Program-made: the position numbers and the translations under genes
In this document: in pieces, positions 51,524-61,000 of the stretch
Position numbering within the stretch: position 1 is the stretch's first letter
How the letters are laid out: the number at the start of each line of letters is the position of its first letter
The notes under the pieces: generated by a model
What the model was told of the DNA's origin: nothing
The model's database searches: none
Seen by the model: the letters and a program-made list of their open reading frames with translations, nothing else
From: an uncultured Bacteroides sp.
GTDB lineage: Bacteria; Bacteroidota; Bacteroidia; Bacteroidales; Bacteroidaceae
DNA: 64,000 bases
Assembly: GCA_944322285.1 (NCBI GenBank)
Contig: CALUOR010000012.1
Span: forward strand, 21,061-85,060
Reading direction: 5' to 3'

Positions 51524-53263
51524 TTATAGAATATTTGTCGTCTCCCACACCTTGCAAGCCTTTCCTGCCGCGATGTAAACCACATACGTCTTCGTCCTGT
51601 ATTTGGGAAATTGGGCAAGAATGTCCCGCGCATAACCGTTCACCTGCTCAATATCTTCCTGAACAGGAGCCTCCAGGCTTTCTACGATAGCCGTGTCCTT
51701 CGCCTTGTAATACTTGAATTCCACCACCCGGCAGTCGTTATGGAAGTCCGTGCCCGGTATGCCGGTCAATACCAGGTCCGCACGTCCGGAAGGCAGATTC
51801 ATTTCCAAGGCGAACGTGAAGCACTGGCTCAGGTAACGACTCATCAGTTCATAGAACGAGCAGCGGATGAAGTTCTCGTTAATCTTGTCAAACGCCTGGG
51901 CGGGAAACAGCTTTAGGTATTCCTTGAAATAATTCTCCACTAACGGCTCGAAGCGACGGTCCTGCGTGAAACGCTGATAAGCACGGGCATAGCGTCGGGC
52001 ATCATCCGTAATCTGATGCAGGCTGTTGTAGTAGTCCATGTAGATGCTGCGCATGGTCAGGTTGGGCAGTCGCATGGTATAGGCATCCACCAGAGTCGTC
52101 ATGCCCAGATAGTACAGGCTGACGGGATAGAAGCGTTTCTCGAAGAACTTGCGCTTGTTGAACTTGCTTCGTAGGTCCGATTGCGAGTAAATCAGCTCAT
52201 TGTCTATAATCAGCGCATCCAGCATCTCTTTGGCGTTCTCCTGTGTCTGGGTCAGGCGGCGAAGCCAGCCGATGTCCGTGCGCAGGTTCTCGTCTACCAT
52301 CTCGTTGGGAATCTCGCCTTTATTGACAGCGAACTTCTTGAAGAAATAAGTCAGTATGGTCGAGTTGAACAAAGGTTCCGCCTTGGGCAGAAAGCGGTAT
52401 CCGTCATAGTTATTGAGCAGCAGGCTCCAGATTTCCTCGAAGGTGCTGCCTTGCCTGTCATACTTCTGTAGGACATAATGCAGATATGCTGTCGTCTCTT
52501 CATGGGTAAAGCCCAACATGCTGACAAACTCCGGTTCCAGCGTCAGTATCTCGGCTATGTTGTAGCCGCTGGTCAGGTCGTCCATGGTGACGGGTAATAC
52601 GCCCGTGCAGAAGCAGGAACGGATGCTTCCCTCGCCGATGCCGCTCTTGATGACCTTGAAGAAGGTGCGCAGGAAACTATCGCCTGTGGTTACTTCCTCA
52701 TACAACGGGTCGTTGAAGGCGGTCAACAGTTGGTTGGTGAAGTTGTCGTACTCGTCAATCAAGATATAAAGTGGAGGAAGATTGTGATTGCTAATATAAC
52801 TCACGATGTTACTCAGCATAACGGTAACATCTTTATCGTCACTGAACGTAAAATCCTTAAGAAAACGTGCATATCGGTAAGAACTTTCCGCAAAGCCTTT
52901 TAAGTCGGGAGCAAATATCTTGTTGAAGTTCCTCTCCAATTCTTTCAGATTGTCCGCTACCACCATCTTGGAAAAGTCCAGCCGCAACACCATATACTTG
53001 TTCTGCTCTCCGGTAGGATGGCTGCCGATGTAAGTGCCACCGAATAGCGAGTCGAAACGTCCCGCCTCGTTGAGGTCATAGTAATAAGCCAGGGTAGAGA
53101 TGAACAGGCTCTTCCCGAAACGGCGCGGACGCAGGAATACGGGGGCTTTATAGCGTGACAAATCGGGAATATATTGCGTCTTGTCTACGTAATAATATTG
53201 TTGCTCACGCAATTCTGCGAAATCTGCTATCGCATAGGGGATGGTAATGTCTGCTTGTCGCAT
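51524..53263 (-). CDS. AAA-ATPase-like protein with PD-(D/E)XK nuclease-like domain, second copy
   Basis: 579 residues, same architecture as the gene at 20290: start FAELREQQYYYVDKT, P-loop LRPRRFGKSLFIST (about 43-56), Walker B region LYILIDEYDNFTNQ and a C-terminal core GRADLVL with VVEFKYYK. The two are clearly paralogous in domain order but diverged in sequence, longer here in the middle helical part. Function unknown. Its neighbours are a DPP-IV gene and a palindromic element, so it has no conserved partner in view. Confidence 0.85.
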   Translation of the reverse strand: MRQADITIPYAIADFAELREQQYYYVDKTQYIPDLSRYKAPVFLRPRRFGKSLFISTLAYYYDLNEAGRFDSLFGGTYIGSHPTGEQNKYMVLRLDFSKMVVADNLKELERNFNKIFAPDLKGFAESSYRYARFLKDFTFSDDKDVTVMLSNIVSYISNHNLPPLYILIDEYDNFTNQLLTAFNDPLYEEVTTGDSFLRTFFKVIKSGIGEGSIRSCFCTGVLPVTMDDLTSGYNIAEILTLEPEFVSMLGFTHEETTAYLHYVLQKYDRQGSTFEEIWSLLLNNYDGYRFLPKAEPLFNSTILTYFFKKFAVNKGEIPNEMVDENLRTDIGWLRRLTQTQENAKEMLDALIIDNELIYSQSDLRSKFNKRKFFEKRFYPVSLYYLGMTTLVDAYTMRLPNLTMRSIYMDYYNSLHQITDDARRYARAYQRFTQDRRFEPLVENYFKEYLKLFPAQAFDKINENFIRCSFYELMSRYLSQCFTFALEMNLPSGRADLVLTGIPGTDFHNDCRVVEFKYYKAKDTAIVESLEAPVQEDIEQVNGYARDILAQFPKYRTKTYVVYIAAGKACKVWETTNIL

Positions 53264-53374
53264 GGTGTATTTACATCTTCTGGTTTAACAAGCACAAATA
53301 TAATGAAAGTATCGGTAATAAAGGCAAAGCAGACAGGAGATTTTTGTTACAATGCAATTGGTAGCCGGCATAAA

Positions 53375-53437
53375 ACACAGAGACACAAAGAGAATCTATC
53401 TGTGAACTGATAAATAAGAAACTCTGTGTCTCTGTGT
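53375..53437. repeat. Palindromic intergenic element, copy 6 (short)
   Basis: acacagagacacaaagag (53375-53392) pairs imperfectly with ctctgtgtctctgtgt (53422-53437). Arms are again tandem words (acacagag). It sits between the convergent ends of no genes but between the start of the AAA gene and the end of the HU gene, both - strand, and may terminate HU transcription. Confidence 0.6.
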
Positions 53438-53461
53438 GCTAAGTTATTTCAGCATGCTACC

Positions 53462-53872
53462 TTATGCCAGCGGGTCGTCCGTCTCCTCGCCGCCCTCTTC
53501 TTCTCCGCCGGGGGTGGGGGTGACGCCGGGAACATCCACGGGCTTTACGCGGTCCACGCTGAGCTGTACTTCATTGGCGGCGTCGCGCATCTTCTGCTTG
53601 GGGGTGAAGACAATTTTGGGCGTCTTCAGCGCCTTGGCCACCGTCACATCGTCCGGCGAGTCCATCATCTTCGAGGGGACGATGAGGCGGAACGAGCCAA
53701 GCTCGGCGAGGTCCACGCTCATGCCCAGCGTCATGGCATCGCAGACTATGTTACTTAAACTAATCAAGGCGTTGCTCACATCGCCTTCGGACAAAGATGT
53801 TTCGCGCACGATGCGCTCAATAACCATTTCATTCGTCAGCTTCTGCTGCGACTTGGGATAGGCATAATACAC
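53462..53872 (-). CDS. HU-family DNA-binding protein (HU-HIG type), start uncertain
   Basis: 136 residues from a GTG at 53872. HU-like blocks: LTNEMVIERIVRETSLSEGD, ALISLSNIVCDAMTLGM, VDLAELGSFRLIVPSKM and KIVFTPKQKMRDA, then an acidic, proline-rich tail ending DDPLA as in the paralogue at 37359. In the same frame upstream of the GTG the sequence reads VITIGNRKGQT without a stop until 53941 and looks like protein, yet contains no ATG; the real start may be an ATT or similar codon, or the start has been mutated. A 23-bp tandem array lies 99 bases upstream. Role: nucleoid-type or site-specific DNA binding. Confidence 0.75.
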   Translation of the reverse strand: MYYAYPKSQQKLTNEMVIERIVRETSLSEGDVSNALISLSNIVCDAMTLGMSVDLAELGSFRLIVPSKMMDSPDDVTVAKALKTPKIVFTPKQKMRDAANEVQLSVDRVKPVDVPGVTPTPGGEEEGGEETDDPLA

Positions 53873-53970
53873 CGTCTGTCCCTTACGGTTACCAATGGTA
53901 ATTACTCTAGATTTAATCTCGTGTTCAATTATATCTGTTTATTTTTTAAGAGTTAATAATTCGCTTCTTA

Positions 53971-54096
53971 AAGGGTCACTGTGACTGTTCGTCAAGGGTC
54001 ACTGTGACTGTTCGTCAAGGGTCACTGTGACTGTCAGCAAAGGGTCACTGTGACTCTTCATCAGTGTTCTATGTGACTGTCCCTCAAGGGTCATTG
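53971..54096. repeat. Tandem 23-bp repeats (about 5.5 units) upstream of the second HU gene
   Basis: Units start at 53971, 53994, 54017, 54040, 54063 and 54086 (partial). The core GTCACTGTGAC is a perfect 5-1-5 palindrome in four units; unit 5 is diverged. No spacers, so not CRISPR. Located between the LRR gene end and the HU gene start. Confidence 0.9.
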
Positions 54097-54154
54097 TTGT
54101 TCTTTTCGTTCAATCTCCGTCCCGGCGGATGACATATCCGCCGGGACAGAATGT

Positions 54155-56094
54155 TTAGATACCTTCCGATATTTCTTTGATTTTATCTGCGTACTGACTC
54201 CAATTGCTCTTGTACGTCTCTACCGATTCAGCGGGGACGTAGATGGCGGTCAGGTCATCGCAGCCGTAGAAAGCGTTCACCCCCAATGTAGGTGGTGTTA
54301 CCGCCTGGCAGGTGACGGTGGTCAGGTCACTGCAGTCTCTGAATGCGTTGACATCGATGCTTGTCAGCCCTTCCGGCAGGTTGATGGAGGTCAGGGCACT
54401 GCAGTTATAGAATGCGTTGACTTCGATGCTTTTCAGCCCTTCCGGCAGGTTGATGGAGGTCAGGGCACTGCAGTTATAGAATGCCTGGACTCCGATGCTT
54501 GTCAGCCCTTCCGGCAGGGTGATGGATGCCAGGGAACTGCAGTTATAGAATGCGCTGACTCCGATGCTTTTCAGCCCTTCCGGCAGGTTGATGGAGGTCA
54601 GGTCACTGCAGCCCCAAAATGTCCCGCCTCCGATGCTTGTCACCCCGTTCGGCAGGGTGATGGATGCCAGGTCACTGCAGTCTCTGAATGCCAGGTTTCC
54701 GATGCTTGTTACCCCTTCCGGCAGGTTGATGGAGGTCAGGTCACTGCAGCCTTTAAATGCGCTGACTCCGAGTCCCGTGATTCCCTGCGGTAACTTGACT
54801 TTTTCAAGTGGTAGGCCAGTCGTGCCATTAGAATATACCAGGTTGGCCTCCCCCGTATAGGTGGCTCCCCCGAGGTCGAGGTAGAGGAGTGCGGCCTTGC
54901 TCTGTAGGATGGCTGTCCAGTCGGTGCTATTGAGCGTGCCGCTTGTTACGGTGATGGAGGTCAGGTCGGTACGGCTGCCTATCGCCGTGGCGAGTTCACC
55001 GGCTTGGAGATTTACTGCGGTCAGCTCGGTGCCATTTATGGCACTATTAGCGGCTGTCACCTTGATGCGCCCGATGGTGGTGTTGCCCTGCCCGTTGTCC
55101 AGCAGTACGAGTATTTCGCCGGAGGCTGCGGCTGTGCCTGCGGTCACTTGTTTATTGCCGGGGGCGGTGACGGTCAGGGTGAAGGCGGTGCTTGGTAGGG
55201 CACGGGTCTGGGCTGCTATGGAGGCTTCCCAGCCATTGGGGGCTATGAGGAAGAGGTTGTCCGGGGTGAAGCTGTCGCTACCCTCGGCGGTGAAGTTGAC
55301 GGTCTCTGTATCGCCATAGACTAATGAGATGGAGCTTTGTGTGCCAAAGTCCAGCTTGATGCCTGTGTAGAGGGGGATGGAGAAGGTGGTGCCATTCGCC
55401 AGGGTGAATACGGCATCGTTTCCTGCTATCTTCACGTCCTTAAAGAAGCTGTCGCCGTCAGCGCCTGCGGGTCCCCTGGAGCCGGTGTTTCCCTTGTCGC
55501 CTTGCTCGCCTTTGTCACCCTTCTCACCCGTCACGCGGTACCACGTCTCGCCTCCGTCCACGCTGAGGTAGGCGATGTCGGTGGTGATGGCATTGCCTTG
55601 GGCATCGGTCTTAATGCCGCTATCCTGCAAGGCCTTGCCGGTGGAGAGTTGTGGGGCGGCGGCGTCCTGTCCGTTGGCGGGGATGGGGGTGCCGTCCGGC
55701 GTGGTCAGCACTTCGCCATCCAGCGTCCAGAGCCAGTTGCCCTCCTCGTCCTGCGTAATGCCAATCTGCGAGGTGGTGCCGTTGTAGATGGATAGGGGGT
55801 TGGATTGATAAAAGTTGATGGTGTAACCAATGGTATCATTGGCCTGCATGATGGGGGCTACGGAGGTGATGTAGTCCATCGTGTTGACGAGTGTCTGCAA
55901 GGCGTTGAGGTTGTTGTCGGTGGTCTTTTGCCACTCCTCGAGGGCGGCGATGCGCTCCTCCAGTCCGTTTACCTTGTTCCACAGCCCGGTGTCGTCATAG
56001 TCGTCGCACGAGGCAAGGCACAAGGCTGCAAAGATAATCAGAATATTAACGTTTATTAACGGGGGGGGGTAAACCCCTTTCTAAATTTTTTCAT
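54155..56094 (-). CDS. Collagen-like and BspA-type leucine-rich-repeat lipoprotein, frameshifted at a C9 tract (likely phase-variable)
   Basis: The main reading frame (54155-56023 and some codons above) encodes a surface protein: Cys in LCLASC, a coiled coil, a collagen-like GXY run (GEKGDKGEQGDKGNTGSRGP), two beta domains, and a C-terminal block of seven or eight 23-residue BspA-like LRR units. It has no proper ATG in frame. An ATG at 56094 starts MKKFRKGFT and runs into nine C residues (56061-56069, G on the + strand), after which the frame hits TAA. With ten C residues it would read MKKFRKGFTPPP and LINVNILIIFAALCLASC, a good lipoprotein signal. Hence it looks switched off in this sequence by slippage, unless the count is an assembly error. 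Likely an adhesin. Confidence 0.8.
54350..54765 (-). repeat. 69-bp coding repeats (LRR units)
   Basis: About six near-identical 69-bp units encode LRR modules of the form SINLPEGLKSI and NAFYNCSAL. Neighbouring units differ by few bases, which favours copy-number change by recombination. Confidence 0.8.
56061..56069 (-). other. Homopolymer tract (nine C on the coding strand) in the LRR signal peptide
   Basis: Nine G on the + strand between gtttattaac and taaacccc. The tract interrupts the signal-peptide codons of the LRR lipoprotein, and one added base restores the frame. Tracts of this length are prone to slipped-strand mispairing. Confidence 0.8.
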
Positions 56095-56124
56095 AATAAT
56101 AAGTTGATGTTTATGAGTTAGTAA

Positions 56125-56451
56125 TTAAATGTTATTCATGTTGTCGGCTTGGGTATGGGGCTCGCGGCGGGTGTCCCATAGGGCGGCGATGTAGATGAGT
56201 TGCTTGGCCTCGTCTATGTAGTACACCAGCTTGTAATGCTCATGAATGACAAGGCTACGGAACTGAAGGCTCCGGCCTTGCAACAGAGGCTCCACCTTGC
56301 CGATGAGGGGAAACTTGGCCAACCTCTCCACTTCAGCCTTGATGTGCAGGCGCATTTTCCGTGCGGCGTTTTTACCCCACGTCCGGCTGCCGTATGCCAA
56401 TATATCTCGCTGGTTTTGGCGGGCTAGTTCGTCCCATGTCACTTTAACCAT
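56125..56451 (-). CDS. RelE/ParE-family toxin
   Basis: 108 residues of the ParE/RelE fold: VTWDELARQNQRDILAYGSR, KMRLHIKAEVERLAKFPLIG, LQFRSLVIHEHYKLVYYID and IYIAALWDTRREP, the typical ending of ParE-like toxins. It overlaps the antitoxin gene by 13 bases (56439-56451), antitoxin first. Target (gyrase or ribosome) cannot be told. The pair lies directly upstream of the LRR lipoprotein on the same strand. Confidence 0.88.
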   Translation of the reverse strand: MVKVTWDELARQNQRDILAYGSRTWGKNAARKMRLHIKAEVERLAKFPLIGKVEPLLQGRSLQFRSLVIHEHYKLVYYIDEAKQLIYIAALWDTRREPHTQADNMNNI

Positions 56452-56684
56452 GGCATTTCCTCCAGCAGTTCTTCTTCAACTTCCTCGTTACTGAGGCCTG
56501 GATCGCCTTGCAGTATGCGTGTTTCCACTTGTAACAGGCGTTGCCGCATTTCTTCAGCGGTGTATTGACAGGGAGCTTCTTCACGGCTTTCTTCAATCAG
56601 CCTTTCTCCCAGCCAGCGTTTGTTGTCCGCGCTGAGGGACTGCGCCAGGTGCCATAGTTGGTTTACTGATAAGTTCGCGTTCAT
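56439..56684 (-). CDS. Antitoxin of the ParE-like module
   Basis: 81 residues, acidic and helical, with LSVNQLWHLAQSLSADNKRW resembling the N-terminal part of small ParD/RelB-like antitoxins and the Glu-rich end NEEVEEELLEEMPWL that probably covers the toxin. It is translated just ahead of and overlapping the toxin. A candidate -7 box (complement of caaaggta, 56735-56742) lies 51 bases upstream. Confidence 0.8.
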   Translation of the reverse strand: MNANLSVNQLWHLAQSLSADNKRWLGERLIEESREEAPCQYTAEEMRQRLLQVETRILQGDPGLSNEEVEEELLEEMPWLK

Positions 56685-56808
56685 AACTGGGTATATTATG
56701 GCATGTTATTTTCCGTTATTATAAGTTGTTGCGCCAAAGGTACGCATTTTATCGGACATCGGGCATAGGTAGCATCAATTTTTTTATAGGAATTTAGCGG
56801 TTTAGTAG

Positions 56809-57357
56809 TTAGTACAGCAACAGTCCCGCCACGCCGCACGCCACAATCATCCCGATGGGATTGAGCTTGTACTTGCGTGTGCCGATGAAAGCTACGAGGA
56901 AGATGAGGACGCTGATGAGGAACGAGCGGGTGTCCTCGGTGGGCGAACCGAAGTTCTCCACATTCATCAGTACCAAGGCCGCCGAAGCCAGCAGGCCCAC
57001 TACCGCCGGACGCAATCCGCTGAACACGGCTTCCACCGCCGGATGCTTCTGGTACTTCAGGAAGAAGCGGCTGATGGTGAGCATCAGGATGAACGAGGGC
57101 AGCACGACGGCAAAGGTGGCGATGATGGCTCCCCAAACGTTGCCCGTAGCGGTGAAGCCTACGTAGGTGGCCGAGTTGATGCCGATAGGGCCGGGCGTCA
57201 TCTGACTGATGGCCACAATGTCCGTAAACTCCTGTGACGTGAGCCAGCCGTAGCGGGTCACCACTTCGCCCTGTATCATGGAAAGCATGGCGTAACCTCC
57301 GCCGAAGCCGAACAGGCCAATCTTGAAGAAGGTATAGAATAAATGCAGATAAATCAT
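56809..57357 (-). CDS. Chromate-transporter family protein, half-size subunit 2
   Basis: 182 residues with about six membrane helices and the CHR signature FGFGGGYAM (16-24), plus QMTPGPIGINSATYVG. Short-chain CHR proteins are encoded as pairs that together equal one full ChrA. Chromate efflux is the classical role, but in anaerobic gut Bacteroides the true substrate (perhaps sulfate or another oxyanion) is open. It follows its partner after a 129-base gap filled by a palindromic element. Confidence 0.9.
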   Translation of the reverse strand: MIYLHLFYTFFKIGLFGFGGGYAMLSMIQGEVVTRYGWLTSQEFTDIVAISQMTPGPIGINSATYVGFTATGNVWGAIIATFAVVLPSFILMLTISRFFLKYQKHPAVEAVFSGLRPAVVGLLASAALVLMNVENFGSPTEDTRSFLISVLIFLVAFIGTRKYKLNPIGMIVACGVAGLLLY

Positions 57358-57359
57358 AA

Positions 57360-57498
57360 TTAATGTGTTAATGTGCTAATGTGTTAATGTGCTGATGCGT
57401 TAATGTGTCAATGTGTTGATTGACTCTGTGTTTATAATAATGCGCATTCATACCGCAGGGCATTGGCACATTGGCACATCAGCACATTAGCACATTCT
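57360..57498. repeat. Palindromic element made of tandem words, copy 7
   Basis: The left arm holds four or five copies of taatgtgtt/taatgtgct (from 57361); the right arm (about 57461-57497) holds ggcacattggcacatcagcac and related words, the complement. It lies between the two CHR genes, and its right arm includes the stop and last codons of the first one. Confidence 0.75.
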
Positions 57499-58029
57499 CT
57501 TCATTTTTCCCCAAATGTATCCTCCTACGCCTGCCCCTATGATAATCCAGATGGGGGAGAAGCCCAGCAGCCAGATAAGCAAGGCCGACACAATGGGAAT
57601 CCATATATTATATTTATTGATTTTAGCTGACTTCGCCATGCTGAACGTAGGGGCGGCGATGAGGGCTACCACCGCCGGGCGGATGCCTTTGAAGATGCTT
57701 TCCACCACGTGGTTGTCCTTGAAGTTGCGGAAGAAGAGCGCCACTGCCAAGATGACAAAGAACGAGGGAAGTATCGTTCCTAATGCGGACGCGATACTTC
57801 CCCGTACACCGCGCAACCGGTACCCGATGAAGATGGCAATGTTCACGGCAAAGATGCCGGGAGTGGACTGGGCGATGGCCATAAGGTCGATGAAGTCCTC
57901 TTTGGCCACCCATTTCCGTTTTTCTATCAGCTCGTCTTCTATCAGGGGCACCATGGCGTAACCTCCGCCGATGGTGAACATACCGATTTTGCAGAAGATG
58001 GCGAATAACTTGAAATAGATATTCATCAT
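57487..58029 (-). CDS. Chromate-transporter family protein, half-size subunit 1
   Basis: 180 residues, about six membrane helices, with FTIGGGYAMVPLIEDELI (18-35) and AQSTPGIFAVNIAIFIGYR. It pairs with the gene at 56809. It starts four bases after the purL stop on the same strand. Its final two or three codons lie in the arm of a palindromic element, suggesting that the element inserted at or extended into the gene end without loss. Confidence 0.9.
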   Translation of the reverse strand: MMNIYFKLFAIFCKIGMFTIGGGYAMVPLIEDELIEKRKWVAKEDFIDLMAIAQSTPGIFAVNIAIFIGYRLRGVRGSIASALGTILPSFFVILAVALFFRNFKDNHVVESIFKGIRPAVVALIAAPTFSMAKSAKINKYNIWIPIVSALLIWLLGFSPIWIIIGAGVGGYIWGKMKRMC

Positions 58030-58033
58030 CCTC

Positions 58034-61000
58034 TTATCGTTTCTTCTCCTCTATCCACTTGCGTGCGTTGACAAACGCCTCAATCCATGGTGTCACCTCG
58101 TCGTGCTTGCGTCCGGCGGGATAGTAAGCGTTCTGCCACGGGAAGATGGCGCGCTCCAAGTGGGGCATGATGGCCAGGTGACGTCCGTCCGGACTGGCGA
58201 TGCCGGCTACGGAGTAATCCGAACCGTTCGGGTTGCCGGGATATTCGTCATACGTATATTGGGCTACTATATTATAATGGTCTTCATCGTAAGGCAACGA
58301 GAACTTGCCCTCACCGTGAGCCACCCAGATGCCCAGCTTGCTTCCGCTCAACGAACCGAACATCACGCTGCGGTTGGTCGGGATGATGACGCCCAAGAAG
58401 CGGCTTTCGAACTTGTGTGAGTCGTTGTGCAACATGCGTCCGCGCTTCTCGTCCGTGGGGTTGATGAGGTTCAGCTCCATCATCAGCTGGCAACCGTTGC
58501 ATACGCCCAGTGACAAGGTGTCCTCACGAGCATAATACTTGTCCAATGCCTCTTTTGCCTTGGGGTTGAAGAGGAAGGCGCCTGCCCAACCTTTGGCCGA
58601 ACCCAATACGTCGGAGTTGGAGAATCCGCCGCAGAAGACAATCATATTCACGTCTTCCAATGTTTCGCGCCCGCTTACGAGGTCGGTCATGGTCACGTCC
58701 TTCACATCGAAGCCCGCCAAGTAGAGCGAGTAGGCCATCTCACGTTCGCCGTTCGTACCTTTCTCGCGGATAATGGCGGCACGGATGCCGGTCGGCGTGC
58801 GGCGGTCGGGGCTGATGCCGTATTGCGAGAGCTTGCCCGTGAAGCCCGGCATGAAGGCGAGGTCCATGGGCTGCATCTTGTAGTTCTCAAAGCGCTTCTT
58901 GGCGCAGCCGTTCATGCTCTGCTTGCGGTCGAGCAGGTAGGAGGTGGAGTACCACACGTCGCGCATGTAGTCGATGCCGAACTGGTAGGTGGCTCCGTCT
59001 TTTTCCACGAGGATGTGGCGTTCGTCCGTTGGCTTGCCTAATTTCACGTAACCGATGCCCGCGTCTTCGAGTGTCTTTTTCACTTCGGCCTTATGCTTGT
59101 CGCTCACCTGGATGACGATGCCCGGATTTTCGGCAAACAATATCTTCACCAAGTCGTCTTCCTTTATCTTGTCGAGGTTGATTTCCATGCCGCCCTCCAT
59201 GTTGGAGAAGCACATTTCAAGCAGCGTTGTGATGAGACCGCCCGCCGAGATGTCGTGTCCGGCCAGAATGAGTCCTTTGTTCACCAACTCTTGTACGGCT
59301 AAGAAGGCGTCACGGAAGTATTCGGGATTCTGTACCGTAGGCACTTCGTCGCCCACCTTGCCTAAGGATTGCGCGAAGGTCGAGCCGCCCAGCTTCAGCG
59401 TGTCGAAACTGAAGTCGATGTGGTAGATGGTTGTCTTGGGGTCGTTCACTAAGACCGGCGAAACCACCTTCTTTACATCGCTGACTTCGCCTCCCGCCGA
59501 AACAATGACCGTGCCCGGAGAGATGACCTTGCTTCCGTCGGGATATTTCTGCGTCATGGAGAGGGAGTCTTTGCCCGTGGGCACGTTGATTTGCAGGGCG
59601 CAGCAGAAGTCGCTCAATGCCTTGACGGCGGTGTAGAGGCGCGCGTCCTCACCCTCCTGTGAGCGGCAAGGCCACATCCAGTTGGCGGAGAGCGACACGC
59701 TGTCCAGTCCTTCGGCCAGCGGCGCCCACACTAAGTTGGTCAACGCCTCGCTCACGGAGAGTACCGATCCGGCGGCGGGATTGGCCAAGGCGGCTTGCGG
59801 GGCATGGCCCAGCGAAGTGGCGATGCCTTTCACGCCCCGGTAGTCGAGGGCTACCACACCGCAATCGCTCAACGGCAATTGCAGTTCGCCCACACATTGC
59901 TGGCGGGCTATCTTGCCCGTCACCGAGCGATCCACCTTGTTGGTCAGCCAGTCTTTGCAGGCCACGGCTTCCAGTTGGAGCACGTTGGTGAGATATTCGT
60001 GCAGTTTGGAGAGTTCGTAAGTGGGCATGGAGTAGTGGTGTTCCACCGTCTTGTCCACCATGTAAGTCTTGGGCGAAGAACCGAACATTTGGCTGACAGC
60101 CAAGTCAAAAGGACGTACCCCGTCCGCTTGCTCAAAAGCAAAGCGATGGTCGCCCGTCGTTTCGCCCACCACGTACATCGGGGCGCGTTCGCGTTCGGCT
60201 ATCTTGGCCACGTGTTCGATGGCTTCTTCCTTAATAAGGAGACCCATGCGCTCCTGGCTTTCGTTGGCGATGATTTCCTTGGCGGAGAGCGTCTTGTCGC
60301 CGATGGGCAGCTTGCTCATGTCGATGAGTCCGCCGCAGTCTTCCACCAATTCCGAGAGGCAGTTCACGTGGCCCGCCGAGCCGTGGTCGTGGATGGAAAC
60401 CACTGGATTGACATCCTCCTCGCAGAGGGCGCGTACCACGTTGTAGGCGCGCTTCTGCATTTCGGCGTTGGCACGCTGCACGGCGTTCAGCTCGATGCCG
60501 CTGCTATACCGGCCCGTGTCTACGGACGATACCGAACCGCCACCCAGACCGATGCGGTAGTTGTCGCCGCCCATCACCACAATCTTGTTGCCGGCTTCGG
60601 GTTTGCCTTTCAGGCAATCGCGTTTCGTCCCGTAGCCCACGCCTCCGGCCAGCATGATGACCTTGTCGTAACCATACATCGGGTCGGAAGCGTTTTCTTG
60701 ATGCTCGAACGTCAGTACCGAACCGCAGATAAGCGGCTGGCCGAACTTGTTGCCGAAGTCACTCGCGCCGTTCGAAGCCTTGATGAGGATTTGCTCGGGC
60801 GTCTGGTAAAGCCACTTGCGTACGGGCAGCAGTTCTTCCCATTCGCGTCCTTCGTCCGTGCGGGGATAGGAAGTCATGTAGACGGCCGTACCCGCGATGG
60901 GCCACGAGCCTTTGCCTCCGCCCATACGGTCGCGGATTTCACCGCCCGTGCCCGTCGATGCGCCGTTGAACGGTTCCACCGTGGTGGGGAAGTTGTGCGT

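Noticed and set aside
53971-54096. Possible CRISPR array
   Set aside because: Units abut directly without spacers; a tandem repeat. The same applies to 37207-37294.
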